64,000 nucleotides of DNA from Luteibacter aegosomatis (GCF_023078455.1 NZ_CP095740.1:2406001-2470000); one strand, 5' to 3'; positions 17,470-26,246 are shown, numbered from the stretch's first letter. Program-made: numbers and translations. Notes: generated from the sequence alone by a model not told the origin.

Positions 17470-18206
17470 CAGGCGCCTCCGCACGGCGAGGCACGCAGCG
17501 ACCAGCCTGGACGGGCACTTTCCCGGGCGTCGCGAAGCAGGGTGCGTAGCCTGGGCTGCGAATCGCCCACATGCCGGTGCAGCTTCCCCTGGCCGGATTC
17601 GATGTTGCCTACGCAGACGACGGGATGGGCATGGTAGTAATCGCCCCAGTGCCGACCGCCATCGTCCAGGCGCGAAGCTTGCGCGTCGGTGAGCACGATG
17701 GGATGCAGCCCGAGGCGATGGAACGCGTTGAAGAGCATGCGTGTCGCCGTGAAGAGCACCCAGCGGTAGCCCCGCGCATGCAGGTGATGGGTCGTGGCCG
17801 AGATCAACCAGCGGGTATCGCCCGGCCTGTCGAGAGCCAGGTGTCCCACCTCGACGAGTCCATGGCGGCCGATCTGCACGCCCAGGCGATCGGCGATGAT
17901 CTCCTGTGCCGGGTCGGCCAGGTACTGTTCCGAGAACAGCGTGCCTTCGAGACCGCCGCGAAAGCCGACGACGGCCCGGTACTGCGTGGCGTCGCGGAAG
18001 CCGAGCAGGGTGGGATGGAACGTCGTGACGTCGGCACCGTAGCGTCGCTTGAAGACGCGATGGACGAATGCCTCGGCGTGTTTCCGATCGGGATGCCCTT
18101 CATCGAGGACATCCACGCACACCGGGCTTTGCAGCTCGGCGAGCAAGGGCTCCACGGTATCGAGCACACAAGGGTCGGACGGGCGCGGGAGCGGGCTCAG
18201 GGACAT
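17469..18206 (-). CDS. Thermostable-hemolysin family protein
   Basis: This 245-residue protein resembles the T_hemolysin family (PF12261), whose members look like divergent GNAT/autoinducer-synthase folds. Segments used are HPDRKHAEAFVHRVFKRRYGADVTTFHPTLLG (around residues 37-68, abbreviated), GFRGGLEGTLFSEQYL and VEVGHLALDRPGDTRW, then FTATRMLFNAFHRLGL. Despite the name, haemolysis is not established for most members, and a role as acyltransferase fits the context with a ligase and ACP. It is the first gene of the operon. The 157-base gap upstream is the only AT-richer stretch nearby and should hold the promoter; it contains TTCAT/ATGAA inverted arms at 18269-18273 and 18284-18288. Confidence 0.75.
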   Translation of the reverse strand: MSLSPLPRPSDPCVLDTVEPLLAELQSPVCVDVLDEGHPDRKHAEAFVHRVFKRRYGADVTTFHPTLLGFRDATQYRAVVGFRGGLEGTLFSEQYLADPAQEIIADRLGVQIGRHGLVEVGHLALDRPGDTRWLISATTHHLHARGYRWVLFTATRMLFNAFHRLGLHPIVLTDAQASRLDDGGRHWGDYYHAHPVVCVGNIESGQGKLHRHVGDSQPRLRTLLRDARESARPGWSLRASPCGGA

Positions 18207-18363
18207 GGGACTTCGTTCGCCGGGGTGGGTTGCCCCTACGAAGCGATATTCATGCCATCGTACCTATGTTCATGAATAACTTGATGAAAAGCGGAATTTT
18301 TACATGCCGATCGGCCCTTCGTTTCTTGCAGTACGCACGGATTGTCTGCAAAAAACGTAGGAC

Positions 18364-18855
18364 TCAGGGAGCGCCGTTGCGCTCGGGACACAGGCCCGTG
18401 TCGTTGATCGTCGGCGGCAACGGAAGCAGCATCACGACACGGATGCTCGCGTCGGCATGGCACGACGCGACGTAGCCGACGGCACCGGGCGTCGACGCCA
18501 CGAAACGAACCACCGCCTCATCCGAGGCGAGCACGTAAGGCGGGCTCACGCCCTGGAAGTACTGCCGGTCCCAGTAATCCTGCATCGGCCGTTCCGCCAT
18601 ATGCAGCACGGCTCTCGTGAACGCCTCGCGCAGGGGAGAGTCGGCCGGGAGGTTGACCGGTCTCAACCGGGTGCCGTCGTCGTCGACGAAGATGCGCTTG
18701 AGATAGACGTTGCGGAGCGTGTCCCGATCGAACGACAGGTGAGGGGCGGCCGGCGCCGTGATGACGGCAACCTGTACCTGCGCCGCCCCCGCGGTCTGGC
18801 CCGCGAGAGCCAGACCGCAGAGCAGGACGCGTGCGGCGTTACGCGGCGTGAGCAT
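18364..18855 (-). CDS. Small periplasmic phosphate-binding-like protein
   Basis: The 163-residue protein has a signal peptide (MLTPRNAARVLLCGLALAGQTAGA) followed by SFDRDTLRNVYLKRIFVDDDGTRLRPVNL, DYWDRQYFQGVSPPYVL and FVASTPGAVGYVASC. The last is the typical PstS-like 'xPGAIGYV' segment of small substrate-binding-like proteins. It is only about half the length of a true PstS, so it is unlikely to serve an ABC importer on its own, and no permease lies nearby. It starts 3 bases after the porin stop, so the two form an operon. A sensory role feeding the adjacent kinase is possible. Confidence 0.75.
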   Translation of the reverse strand: MLTPRNAARVLLCGLALAGQTAGAAQVQVAVITAPAAPHLSFDRDTLRNVYLKRIFVDDDGTRLRPVNLPADSPLREAFTRAVLHMAERPMQDYWDRQYFQGVSPPYVLASDEAVVRFVASTPGAVGYVASCHADASIRVVMLLPLPPTINDTGLCPERNGAP

Positions 18856-18858
18856 GGC

Positions 18859-19959
18859 TCAGAACAACACCGAGATCGACGCCAGCCAGCCGCCCGGGAC
18901 GATGTCGCCGCCCTTGGTGTTGCGATGCTCCAGCTTCAGGACCAACCCGGGAATGGGGCGATAGTTGAGCGCCTCGGTTCGGACGAGAGTCGTCGTCTCC
19001 GGTACGGACGTGTGATACCGCTCGACACGGCCGATCAGATACAGGTGGGACGCGATGGGAATGCCCGCCTCGACGAAGCCGCCGCGCTCGCTGGAAAGCG
19101 GCGACGCGCCGCTTCGGTAGATCGCCTCCCCGGTGAGCTCCACGTACCGCGTGGTCCACGTGAAGTCGATGCCCGTAAGCTTGTAGTCGTGCCGCGGCTC
19201 CTCCAGCTGGTAGGCGACGTAGGACGCACCCACCGCGAGGCTGTCACCCGCCAGGTGATACAACACGCGGCCGCCCACCGCATGGCGGAAGTTGTTTCGC
19301 GGGCTCCGGTCACCGGTGTAGTCGGTAAAGGCATCGTCCGCATCCTGGCCGACGCCCAGGTTCTTGCTGTCGTCCGCGAACAACCAATAGTCGAGGTCCC
19401 GTCCCTTGACGGCGACCGTTCCGAACGCCATGGCGCCCGCCGCATGGCGGGCGAACGCGGCGGACGTGGAAAGGGGGCGCGAGACGGTCCAGGTCAGCGG
19501 ATCGGCGTGGACGAGGTTCCACTCGCCGATGGGCGTGAGGAACTTGCCGACGCGCAGCGTGATGGCGGGAGTCGCGTGGAAGTCGGCGTAGACGCGCTCC
19601 ACGTCGATTTTCGCCTCGCCGCCGTCATTGCCGGCGCCGGTCACGTTCACGGTACGGGACGTCGCCAGTTCGGTGAAGAACTGCCAGCGGTCGCCCAGGT
19701 CCTTGGTGACGAACAGGCTTACGTCGCGCAGGCTCGAATTGGCGCGCGACCCGTCCAGGTCGAAGACATGCACGTCGGCGTATCCGCCGAGCCGCAGGCC
19801 CAGGCCGGGAAAATACAAACCCTGGCCGAGGGAGTAGGGGGCCGCCCGCCATGCGTCGCCTTCCGTCGTGTCGGCCGCGCGAGCGCCGCTCGCGATGAAG
19901 AGGGCCGACCCCAGGGCGATCACGCCCAGGACGAGGGGACGAAGCGGATGCCGGCTCAT
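18859..19959 (-). CDS. Outer-membrane porin-like beta-barrel
   Basis: The 366-residue protein has a signal peptide (MSRHPLRPLVLGVIALGSALFIASGARA) and an alternating beta-strand pattern to the C-terminal ...WLASISVLF, ending in the aromatic Phe typical of barrels. Supporting strands include LGGYADVHVFDL, DVSLFVTKDLGDRWQFFTELA, ITLRVGKFLTPIGEWNL and RVLYHLAGDSLAVGASYVAYQL. The GKFLTPIG segment resembles phosphate-selective-porin-like proteins. It is co-transcribed with the small binding protein and divergent from the kinase/regulator pair. A GG-N10-GC element at 20001-20014 could be a sigma-54 promoter for it. Confidence 0.82.
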   Translation of the reverse strand: MSRHPLRPLVLGVIALGSALFIASGARAADTTEGDAWRAAPYSLGQGLYFPGLGLRLGGYADVHVFDLDGSRANSSLRDVSLFVTKDLGDRWQFFTELATSRTVNVTGAGNDGGEAKIDVERVYADFHATPAITLRVGKFLTPIGEWNLVHADPLTWTVSRPLSTSAAFARHAAGAMAFGTVAVKGRDLDYWLFADDSKNLGVGQDADDAFTDYTGDRSPRNNFRHAVGGRVLYHLAGDSLAVGASYVAYQLEEPRHDYKLTGIDFTWTTRYVELTGEAIYRSGASPLSSERGGFVEAGIPIASHLYLIGRVERYHTSVPETTTLVRTEALNYRPIPGLVLKLEHRNTKGGDIVPGGWLASISVLF

Positions 19960-20000
19960 GGAAATACCTTCAGGGGCGAAACGTCGACGGAGGGAGGATG

Positions 20001-20014
20001 GCATAAGCTACGCC
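20001..20014 (-). promoter_or_regulatory. Possible sigma-54 -24/-12 element for the porin operon
   Basis: Read on the minus strand, GGCGTAGCTTATGC keeps the invariant GG and GC with exactly ten bases between them and has TGC at the -12 side. The match to TGGCAC-N5-TTGC is otherwise weak. The nearby sigma-54-dependent regulator makes it a reasonable candidate. Confidence 0.35.
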
Positions 20015-20019
20015 CGATT

Positions 20020-20036
20020 CTGCGACACTGTCGCAG
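20020..20036. promoter_or_regulatory. 17-bp palindrome CTGCGACACTGTCGCAG, likely activator site
   Basis: This is a perfect inverted repeat with 8-base arms around a single C, in the gap between the divergent porin and histidine-kinase genes. NtrC-family regulators bind sites of this shape. It lies very close to the possible sigma-54 element, closer than most enhancer sites, so it might mediate autoregulation instead. Confidence 0.55.
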
Positions 20037-20059
20037 GCATTCCTTAAGCTGGCCCCGCC

Positions 20060-21832
20060 TTGACGACACGATCGGCACTCTTCCGACTCCTTTTCTGGAC
20101 CATGCTCGGCACGATGACCGTGGTCGGTGCGCTGTCGTTCTTCCAATTCCGCGGCGCCTTGCAACGGGAGATCGCCGGAAACCTCCGTTTCGGCGCGACC
20201 GCGATGATGCAGCGCATCGACACCTTCCTGTTTTCGCATGTCGAGAACATGCGCGTCTGGCGAGGCATCGAAGTCATGCAGGACATCCGGGTGAAGGACG
20301 TCGACAAGCGGCTATCGCGTTTCCTCTCCAACCTGCGCGCCGGTCAGGACAAGGTCTACGACGCGCTGCTGTGCACCGACATGCAGGGGCGGGTGGTGGC
20401 CGCCAGCGACGCATCCTACATCGGCGGCCAAGCACCGGGTCTATCCGGGTGGCGGACGGTCCCCGGACAGGGCCTGGATACCATCTCGGTGGCGCTGTCG
20501 TCCGATGGCCAGGGCACGAAGGCCATCGTGTTGCGCACCGCCATTCCCAATGCGTTCGGCGACGGCTCGATCGGCTATCTCTACGCCTTCCTCGACTGGC
20601 GAGCCGTGCAGGATCTGCTCGATGGCGCCGTGAACCGCGGCTCGCGAGGGCTGCTCCTGGTCGATCGCGACGGCGACGTGCTCGGGGCATCGTCGGCGCT
20701 TCGTGCTAAGCCGGAACTAAGGCAGCTTCATTTGAAACGCTGGGATCTTCCCGCCGCCGGGTCGACATCGTACGTCCATGACGGAAGCGGGCTCGGGTAT
20801 GGAGAGCTTCTCGTCGGCGCGGCCACGTCGGGTGGTTCACCGCCGTTCGAAGGCCTGGGGTGGCATACCCTCATGCTCGAACCGACCACGGTGTCGTACG
20901 GTCCGATCTGGGCACTTCTCTGGGCGATGGTCGGCGTGCTCCTGGCCACCTTGCTGGCGGGGCTGTGGATTTCATCTCGGCTTGCCGACCGCATCGTCGC
21001 ACCGATCGTGTCCCTGACGGATTTCACCCGTGGCTTTCGCCAGGGACAGACCTCGCTTCCGGCGAAGCCGTCCCGCGCCACGTCCGAAGTGGATGAGCTT
21101 CATCGAGCGTATACCGAGATGATCCAGGCGCTCGAGCAGTCGCGCGAGCAGGTCGTCCGCGCGGGCAAGCTGGCCGTGGTCGGCGAGATGGCGGCGATCA
21201 TGGCGCATGAGGTCAGGACCCCGATGGGGATCCTGCGCAGCTCGGCCCAGCTTCTTCAAAGGGAGCCCGACCTCGACGAACGGCAGCGCGAGCTGATCGG
21301 CTTCATCTTCAGCGAAACCGAGCGGCTGAATCGGCTGGTGACGCTCCTGCTCGAGTGCGCGCGTCCCCAACCTCCGCAATTCATGTCGCACGACGTGATC
21401 GAGATCGTGGACAGCGTGATCGCCTTGCTCGAATCCCGTGTCGAACGCGCCGGCGTGACCCTGTCGAGGCAATCCGATGGCGGTGACGTCGTGCTCAGCT
21501 GCGATCGCGAGCAGTTCATGCAGGTGTTCCTCAACCTGATTCTCAATGCCTTGTCTTTCGTGGGCGAGGGCGGGCGCGTGCGGGTCAGCACCCATCGCGA
21601 CGAGGACGCGCTGTGGATCAGCGTCGCCGACGACGGGCCCGGCGTCCCGCCGGAATTCCGGCAGCACGTCTTCGACCCGTTTTTCAGCCGAAGGGAAGGC
21701 GGTATCGGCCTGGGCCTCACCATCGTGCAACAGATCGTGCAGGCTCACGGCGGCACCTTGTCCGTCGGCGAAAGCGCATGGGGTGGAGCGTCCTTCAACC
21801 TTTGTTTCAAACAGCAGACACCCGGCACATGA
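20060..21832 (+). CDS. Sensor histidine kinase with extracytoplasmic sensor and HAMP
   Basis: The 590-residue protein starts at a TTG; the next in-frame ATG at 20102 would cut into the first membrane helix (LFRLLFWTMLGTMTVVGAL). A periplasmic sensor of about 240 residues follows, then TM2 (IWALLWAMVGVLLATLLAGLW), a HAMP linker, the HisKA H-box MAHEVRTPMGIL (His near residue 383) and a catalytic ATP-binding domain with N box LNLILNAL, G1 VADDGPGVPP and G2 GGIGLGLTI. It should autophosphorylate and pass phosphate to the overlapping regulator gene (ATGA). The sensor domain looks like a double-Cache fold but I cannot name its ligand. The divergent porin/binding-protein operon is the probable target. 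Confidence 0.9.
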   Translation: MTTRSALFRLLFWTMLGTMTVVGALSFFQFRGALQREIAGNLRFGATAMMQRIDTFLFSHVENMRVWRGIEVMQDIRVKDVDKRLSRFLSNLRAGQDKVYDALLCTDMQGRVVAASDASYIGGQAPGLSGWRTVPGQGLDTISVALSSDGQGTKAIVLRTAIPNAFGDGSIGYLYAFLDWRAVQDLLDGAVNRGSRGLLLVDRDGDVLGASSALRAKPELRQLHLKRWDLPAAGSTSYVHDGSGLGYGELLVGAATSGGSPPFEGLGWHTLMLEPTTVSYGPIWALLWAMVGVLLATLLAGLWISSRLADRIVAPIVSLTDFTRGFRQGQTSLPAKPSRATSEVDELHRAYTEMIQALEQSREQVVRAGKLAVVGEMAAIMAHEVRTPMGILRSSAQLLQREPDLDERQRELIGFIFSETERLNRLVTLLLECARPQPPQFMSHDVIEIVDSVIALLESRVERAGVTLSRQSDGGDVVLSCDREQFMQVFLNLILNALSFVGEGGRVRVSTHRDEDALWISVADDGPGVPPEFRQHVFDPFFSRREGGIGLGLTIVQQIVQAHGGTLSVGESAWGGASFNLCFKQQTPGT

Positions 21833-23208
21833 CGACGAAACGGATCCTGGTGGTCGACGACGAGGCGAAGATGCGGCGCATCCTCGAGCTTGCCCTCAAG
21901 TCCATGGGGCACGCGGTGGAGCAGGCCGGAGACGGCGAGGAAGCCCTCGCGAAGATCGAGTCCGGATCGTTCGATCTCGTGTTGACAGACCTGCGCATGC
22001 CCCGCCTGGACGGCATCGGTCTGCTGACTGCCTTGCGCGACGCAGGCAGCGATATTCCGGTGATCGTTATGACGGCCTACGGAACCATCGAGACGGCCGT
22101 CGCCGCGATGAAGGTCGGCGCCGCCGACTACGTCATACGGCCCTTCGAGATGGAAACCATCGAGATGGCTGTCACCCGCGCGTTGACGATGCAAGTGGTC
22201 CAGCGCGAAAACCGCTTCCTGAAAGACGAGGTATCGCGCGGCTGGGGAGACTTCGTCGGCACCAGCCAGGCCATGCAGGCGCTCTACGAACTGCTGAGGC
22301 AGGTCGCGCCCGCACGTAGCAGCGTCTTCGTGGTGGGCGAAACCGGCACCGGCAAGGAATTGGTGGCCCGTGCCCTCCATGTCGCCTCCGGTCGTAGCGG
22401 CCTGTTCGTGCCGATCAACTGTGCCGCCATTCCGGCGGACCTGTTGGAAAGTGAACTGTTCGGGCACGTCAAGGGCGCGTTCACGGGCGCGGCGCGCGAC
22501 CGCATCGGCAAATGCGAGCTCGCCAGCGGCGGCACGCTGTTTCTCGACGAGATCACGGAAATGCCTATCGGCCTCCAGGCGAAGCTGTTGCGCGTCCTGC
22601 AGGAGTCGGTCATCGAGAAGGTGGGCAGCAACGTGGCCACGCCCGTCGACCTGCGTGTCGTCGCGGCGACCAACCGCGAACCGCAGCATTCCGTGGAAGC
22701 GGGCATGCTCCGGCGCGACCTCTATTTCCGGCTCAACGTGGTGCGCGTCGACGTGCCGCTGCTTCGCGACCGGCGCGACGACATCCCGCTGCTCGTCGAC
22801 TACTTCATACAGAAGTACTCGGTCGAGCTCAGCAGGGCGCCGCCGAGGATGTCACCGGAAGCCCTAGGCATCCTGCAGGCGTATGCGTGGCCGGGCAACG
22901 TGCGGGAGCTGGAAAACCTCATCGAGCGGGCCATGGTGCTGTGCCGCGGCGACACCATCACCGTGGCGCACCTTCCGGCCGAGCTGGCCCATACGACGGT
23001 GTCCGAACCGCCGACAACGGCCGGATCCGCAGCCGAGGCTTCGCTCGGGCAGTCATTGGCATTGCGGCCGCACGTGGACGAGCTGGAACGACGGCTGATC
23101 GAATCGGCACTCGAGGCGGCAAGCAACAACAAGGCCGCCGCCGCGCGGCTGCTCGAAATCAGCGAACGTGCGCTTTGGTACAAGATCAAGCGTTATGGGC
23201 TTAGCTGA
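21829..23208 (+). CDS. Sigma-54-dependent response regulator, NtrC family
   Basis: The 459-residue protein has three domains. The receiver carries the phospho-acceptor Asp54 (LVLTDLRMPRLDG). The AAA+ domain has Walker A GETGTGKE, the sigma-54-contacting loop GAFTGA and Walker B GGTLFLDEI. The C-terminal Fis-type HTH ends NKAAAARLLEISERALWYKIKRYGLS. Intact GAFTGA means it can activate RNA polymerase-sigma54. It overlaps the kinase gene by 4 bases. The Fis domain probably binds the 17-bp palindrome at 20020-20036; this is an inference. Confidence 0.93.
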   Translation: MTTKRILVVDDEAKMRRILELALKSMGHAVEQAGDGEEALAKIESGSFDLVLTDLRMPRLDGIGLLTALRDAGSDIPVIVMTAYGTIETAVAAMKVGAADYVIRPFEMETIEMAVTRALTMQVVQRENRFLKDEVSRGWGDFVGTSQAMQALYELLRQVAPARSSVFVVGETGTGKELVARALHVASGRSGLFVPINCAAIPADLLESELFGHVKGAFTGAARDRIGKCELASGGTLFLDEITEMPIGLQAKLLRVLQESVIEKVGSNVATPVDLRVVAATNREPQHSVEAGMLRRDLYFRLNVVRVDVPLLRDRRDDIPLLVDYFIQKYSVELSRAPPRMSPEALGILQAYAWPGNVRELENLIERAMVLCRGDTITVAHLPAELAHTTVSEPPTTAGSAAEASLGQSLALRPHVDELERRLIESALEAASNNKAAAARLLEISERALWYKIKRYGLS

Positions 23209-23427
23209 GCCAGAAGGCCCTGGACGGTGGGGGCGCTATCCCGACCGCATCGGTGCGGTGGGTTTGCAGGGCCCATAAGCACGTCAGGCCGCCATGGCCA
23301 AGGCGGCCGAACCCACTCAATTCGCCCGTCCCGGTGCGTCTCGTGCGCCGAGGCCTTGTGCCCGGAAAACGTTGCCGGTAGGATTTATATACCGAGCGAT
23401 ACATAACTCACCCGCACGAGAACTGCC

Positions 23428-24180
23428 ATGAACCCTTCGTCCCTTCCCCTGGCCGACAAGCGAGCCCTCGTCACGGGTGCCGCGCGCGGCATCGGCGCGG
23501 CCATTGCGCTGAAACTGGCCGAAGACGGCGCCGACGTCGCCATCACCTATGAAAAGTCGGCCGACAAGGCCGAGGCCCTCGTCGCCGGGATTCGCGCCAT
23601 GGGACGCAAGGCCATCGCCGTGCAGGCGGACGCAGCCAGTCCGAAAGCCTCGATCGCGGCGGTCGAACGTACCGTCGCCGAGTTGGGTGGCCTCGACATC
23701 CTGGTCAATAACGCGGGCGTTCTCATTGCCGGACCGTTCCCCGACCTGACGCTGGAAGAGATGGACCTGCAACTGGACGTCAACGTGCGCGGGGTGTTCG
23801 TGACCACGCAGGCGGCGCTGAAACACATCCCGGACGGTGGGCGTATCGTCACGATCGGCAGCAATGCGGGGCTGGCCGTTCCATTCGCCGGCATCGCGGT
23901 GTATGCGGCGACGAAGTCCGCGATGGAAAGCTTCACTCGCGGCCTCGCCCGTGAACTGGGACCTCGTGCCATCACCGTCAATCTGGTCCGTCCGGGCCCG
24001 ATCGACACCGATATGAACCCCGCCGACGGTCCCCTCGCGCCATCCATTCTCCCGAGCCTGTCCATTGCCCGTTACGGAAAGACGCGAGAGGTCGCCGAAG
24101 CCGTCGCCTTCCTCGCCGGGCCGGGCGCCGCCTACGTCACCGGCTCGGGCATTCTCGTCGATGGCGGCATAAGCGCGTGA
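23428..24180 (+). CDS. SDR-family oxidoreductase
   Basis: The 250-residue enzyme shows TGAARGIG, NNAGVLIAG, TIGSNAGLAVP and YAATKSAM, the full set of classical SDR motifs, and the C-terminal VTGSGILVDGG. It resembles 3-oxoacyl-ACP reductase-like enzymes often found as stand-alone genes. The 219-base gap upstream holds an AT-richer stretch TTATATACCGAGCGATACATAA (23385-23406), a likely promoter/operator with TTAT...ATAA arms. An EthD-like gene follows after 86 bases. Confidence 0.88.
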   Translation: MNPSSLPLADKRALVTGAARGIGAAIALKLAEDGADVAITYEKSADKAEALVAGIRAMGRKAIAVQADAASPKASIAAVERTVAELGGLDILVNNAGVLIAGPFPDLTLEEMDLQLDVNVRGVFVTTQAALKHIPDGGRIVTIGSNAGLAVPFAGIAVYAATKSAMESFTRGLARELGPRAITVNLVRPGPIDTDMNPADGPLAPSILPSLSIARYGKTREVAEAVAFLAGPGAAYVTGSGILVDGGISA

Positions 24181-24266
24181 GTTTCCCCTTCAGTGCGTAA
24201 GGCGGCGGTTCCCGGCCGTGCACTGGCGACCCATTCGGCACAGCGAATCGCAAGAGAGAGAAAAAC

Positions 24267-24569
24267 ATGACGAAGATGATGGTGGTTTGCACGGGTGACG
24301 CGGGCGTGCGATTCGATCGGGACTACTACGCGAACGAGCATTTCAGGCTGGCCAAGGCGTGCTGGGAGGAGCATGGACTCCAATCGGCGGAAGCGTTCTT
24401 CCCATACGCCGACACCGATCACTGGATATCCATCGGCGTCTACACCTTCGCATCGGAGCAGGGGGTACACGACGCGCTGGCGAGTCCGAAAACGCAGCAG
24501 GTGATGGACGACGTGAAGAACTTCACCGATGCGACCGTCGTGCTCCGTAGCCTGTTCAAGGCGTTCTGA
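24267..24569 (+). CDS. EthD-family small protein
   Basis: The 100-residue protein begins MTKMMVVCTGDAGVRFDRDYYANEHFRLAK (first part), with the YYxxxH pattern (DYYANEH) of EthD/dimeric alpha-beta-barrel proteins, and ends in TDATVVLRSLFKAF. Relatives have roles in small-molecule degradation but are mostly unassigned. AGAGAGAGAAAAAC precedes the ATG and supplies a good ribosome site. It might act with the SDR upstream. Confidence 0.8.
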   Translation: MTKMMVVCTGDAGVRFDRDYYANEHFRLAKACWEEHGLQSAEAFFPYADTDHWISIGVYTFASEQGVHDALASPKTQQVMDDVKNFTDATVVLRSLFKAF

Positions 24570-24617
24570 GCGAGACGGGTTCGACGCCCGGGGCGCGGAT
24601 CGGCGGTCAAGCGTGGA

Positions 24618-26165
24618 TCATGCCGTACGCCGCCTCTCCGGCGTCGGCGCGTAAAGCGTGCATACCCCCGCCATCAGCAGGCTGATTCCACCGATCCCAA
24701 GCGCCCAGATCGGCTGGTTGTGAAAACACAACCGCAGCAACATCCCAAGAATGCTGGCGGCAAGCACCTGCGGGATCACGATGAAGACGTTGAAGATCCC
24801 CATGTACACGCCCATCTTCGCCGTCGGCAAATGGTCGGAAAGCAGTGCATAAGGCAACGACAGGATCGATGCCCAGGCGAAGCCGACGCCCACCATCGAA
24901 ACAAGCAACCACCGCGGATCGCGGATATACAGGAACGAGAGCAGGCCGGCGCCGCCGAGGCACAGGTTCATGGCATGGCTCGCGCGCAATCCCCAGCGGC
25001 GGACCATGAGGGGAATCACCACGGCGGCCAGCGCGCCGAATCCGTTGTACGCGGCGAACAACACGCCAACCCAGTTGGCGCCCTCGTTGTAGATAGCCGA
25101 ACTCGTATCCGACGTGCCGTAAATCGTCTGGGTGACGCCGGCCGTGGCGTAGATCCACATCGCAAACAGCGCGAACCACGAGAACAGCTGCACGCCCGCC
25201 AGCCGACGCATGGATTCGGGCATGCCGTACAGATCGCCGACCACCTCGCGGAGCATCCCCCGGCTCGCCGTGCGGCCGAGCCAGACGAGCAACAGGCCAA
25301 ACGCGATCAGGCCGCCGGCCAGCAAGTACACCTCTTTCTCCAGCGAGAAGTACCGAATCGCAACCAGCACGGCGGCACCGGCCAGCACGAGCAGCCATCC
25401 CGGCTTGCCTGCGCTCGACACATCGGCCCGTGGCCGTTCGGGCACCGCGTCGGCGAAGGATCGCAACTGCGCGGGCGTGTACTCGCGGGTGGTCCGCATC
25501 GTCCAGAGCACTGCCCCGAGGAGTACGACGCCGCCGACGTAGAAGGCGTACTTGACCGTGTCCGGAATACCGCCGTCGGGCGCCACGTTGGCGACGCCGA
25601 GCCTCGCGAGGCCCCAGGGCGACAGGGACGCGACCACCGCCCCCGCGCCGATGAAGAAGCTCTGCATCGCAAAGCCGGCCGGGCTCTGCCGGGCGGGCAA
25701 CTGGTCGCCGACGAGGGCGCGGAAGGGCTCCATCGAGACGTTGATGGAGGCGTCCAGGATCCACAGCAGCCCGGCGGCCATCCACAGCGCCGGCGTATTC
25801 GGCATGCATAACAAGGCCAGCGAGGCGAACAGGGCGCCCGCGAGAAAATACGGCCGGCGCCGACCGAGCCGGTTCCAGGTGCGATCGGAGTAGTGCCCGA
25901 CGATCGGCTGCACGATCAGTCCGGTCAGCGGCGCGGCGATCCACAGGGCGGGAATGTCGTTCAAGTCCGCGCCCAGGGTCTGGAAGATCCGGCTGACGTT
26001 CGCGTTCTGCAGTGCGAGGCCGAACTGGAGGCCGAGGAAGCCGAAGCACATGTTCCATATCTGCCAGAACGACAGCGTGGACCGCCTGGTTACCGGCCCC
26101 TTCGCTCGTTCCACGCCATTCGCCACGGCGCAGCCACCCGCGTCGGGGGCACGCTCAGCGCGCAC
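24618..26165 (-). CDS. MFS/GPH-type sugar transporter (SLC45-like)
   Basis: The 515-residue protein has about twelve hydrophobic segments. Near the N-terminus it carries GFLGLQFGLALQNANVSRIFQTLGA and, after TM2, the MFS loop VGHYSDRTWNRLGRRRPY. That pattern is typical of the SLC45/'sucrose-maltose' transporters found beside LacI and glycoside hydrolase genes in Xanthomonadales. It would import a di- or oligosaccharide across the inner membrane. The GTG at 26165 used here has no clear ribosome site, whereas a strong GGGAGGGAG lies before a separate 14-codon frame starting at 26199 (see that entry). GTG codons further in are alternative starts. Confidence 0.87.
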   Translation of the reverse strand: MRAERAPDAGGCAVANGVERAKGPVTRRSTLSFWQIWNMCFGFLGLQFGLALQNANVSRIFQTLGADLNDIPALWIAAPLTGLIVQPIVGHYSDRTWNRLGRRRPYFLAGALFASLALLCMPNTPALWMAAGLLWILDASINVSMEPFRALVGDQLPARQSPAGFAMQSFFIGAGAVVASLSPWGLARLGVANVAPDGGIPDTVKYAFYVGGVVLLGAVLWTMRTTREYTPAQLRSFADAVPERPRADVSSAGKPGWLLVLAGAAVLVAIRYFSLEKEVYLLAGGLIAFGLLLVWLGRTASRGMLREVVGDLYGMPESMRRLAGVQLFSWFALFAMWIYATAGVTQTIYGTSDTSSAIYNEGANWVGVLFAAYNGFGALAAVVIPLMVRRWGLRASHAMNLCLGGAGLLSFLYIRDPRWLLVSMVGVGFAWASILSLPYALLSDHLPTAKMGVYMGIFNVFIVIPQVLAASILGMLLRLCFHNQPIWALGIGGISLLMAGVCTLYAPTPERRRTA

Positions 26166-26199
26166 GTGGCTGGCTCGCGCAAGGGTTGTTGCAGCTCAT
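26155..26199 (-). other. Short leader reading frame overlapping the transporter start
   Basis: An ATG at 26199 lies 5 bases after GGGAGGGAG, the best ribosome site in this gap, but opens only 14 codons (MSCNNPCASQPRAR) before a TGA at 26155-26157. That stop overlaps the GTG start of the transporter frame. It may be a coupling leader peptide, or the true transporter start separated from the rest by a 1-2 base indel. Confidence 0.4.
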
Positions 26200-26246
26200 G
26201 GATACTCCCTCCCTGCACAGTTATGGCACGGTCGGGAGGATCCCGC

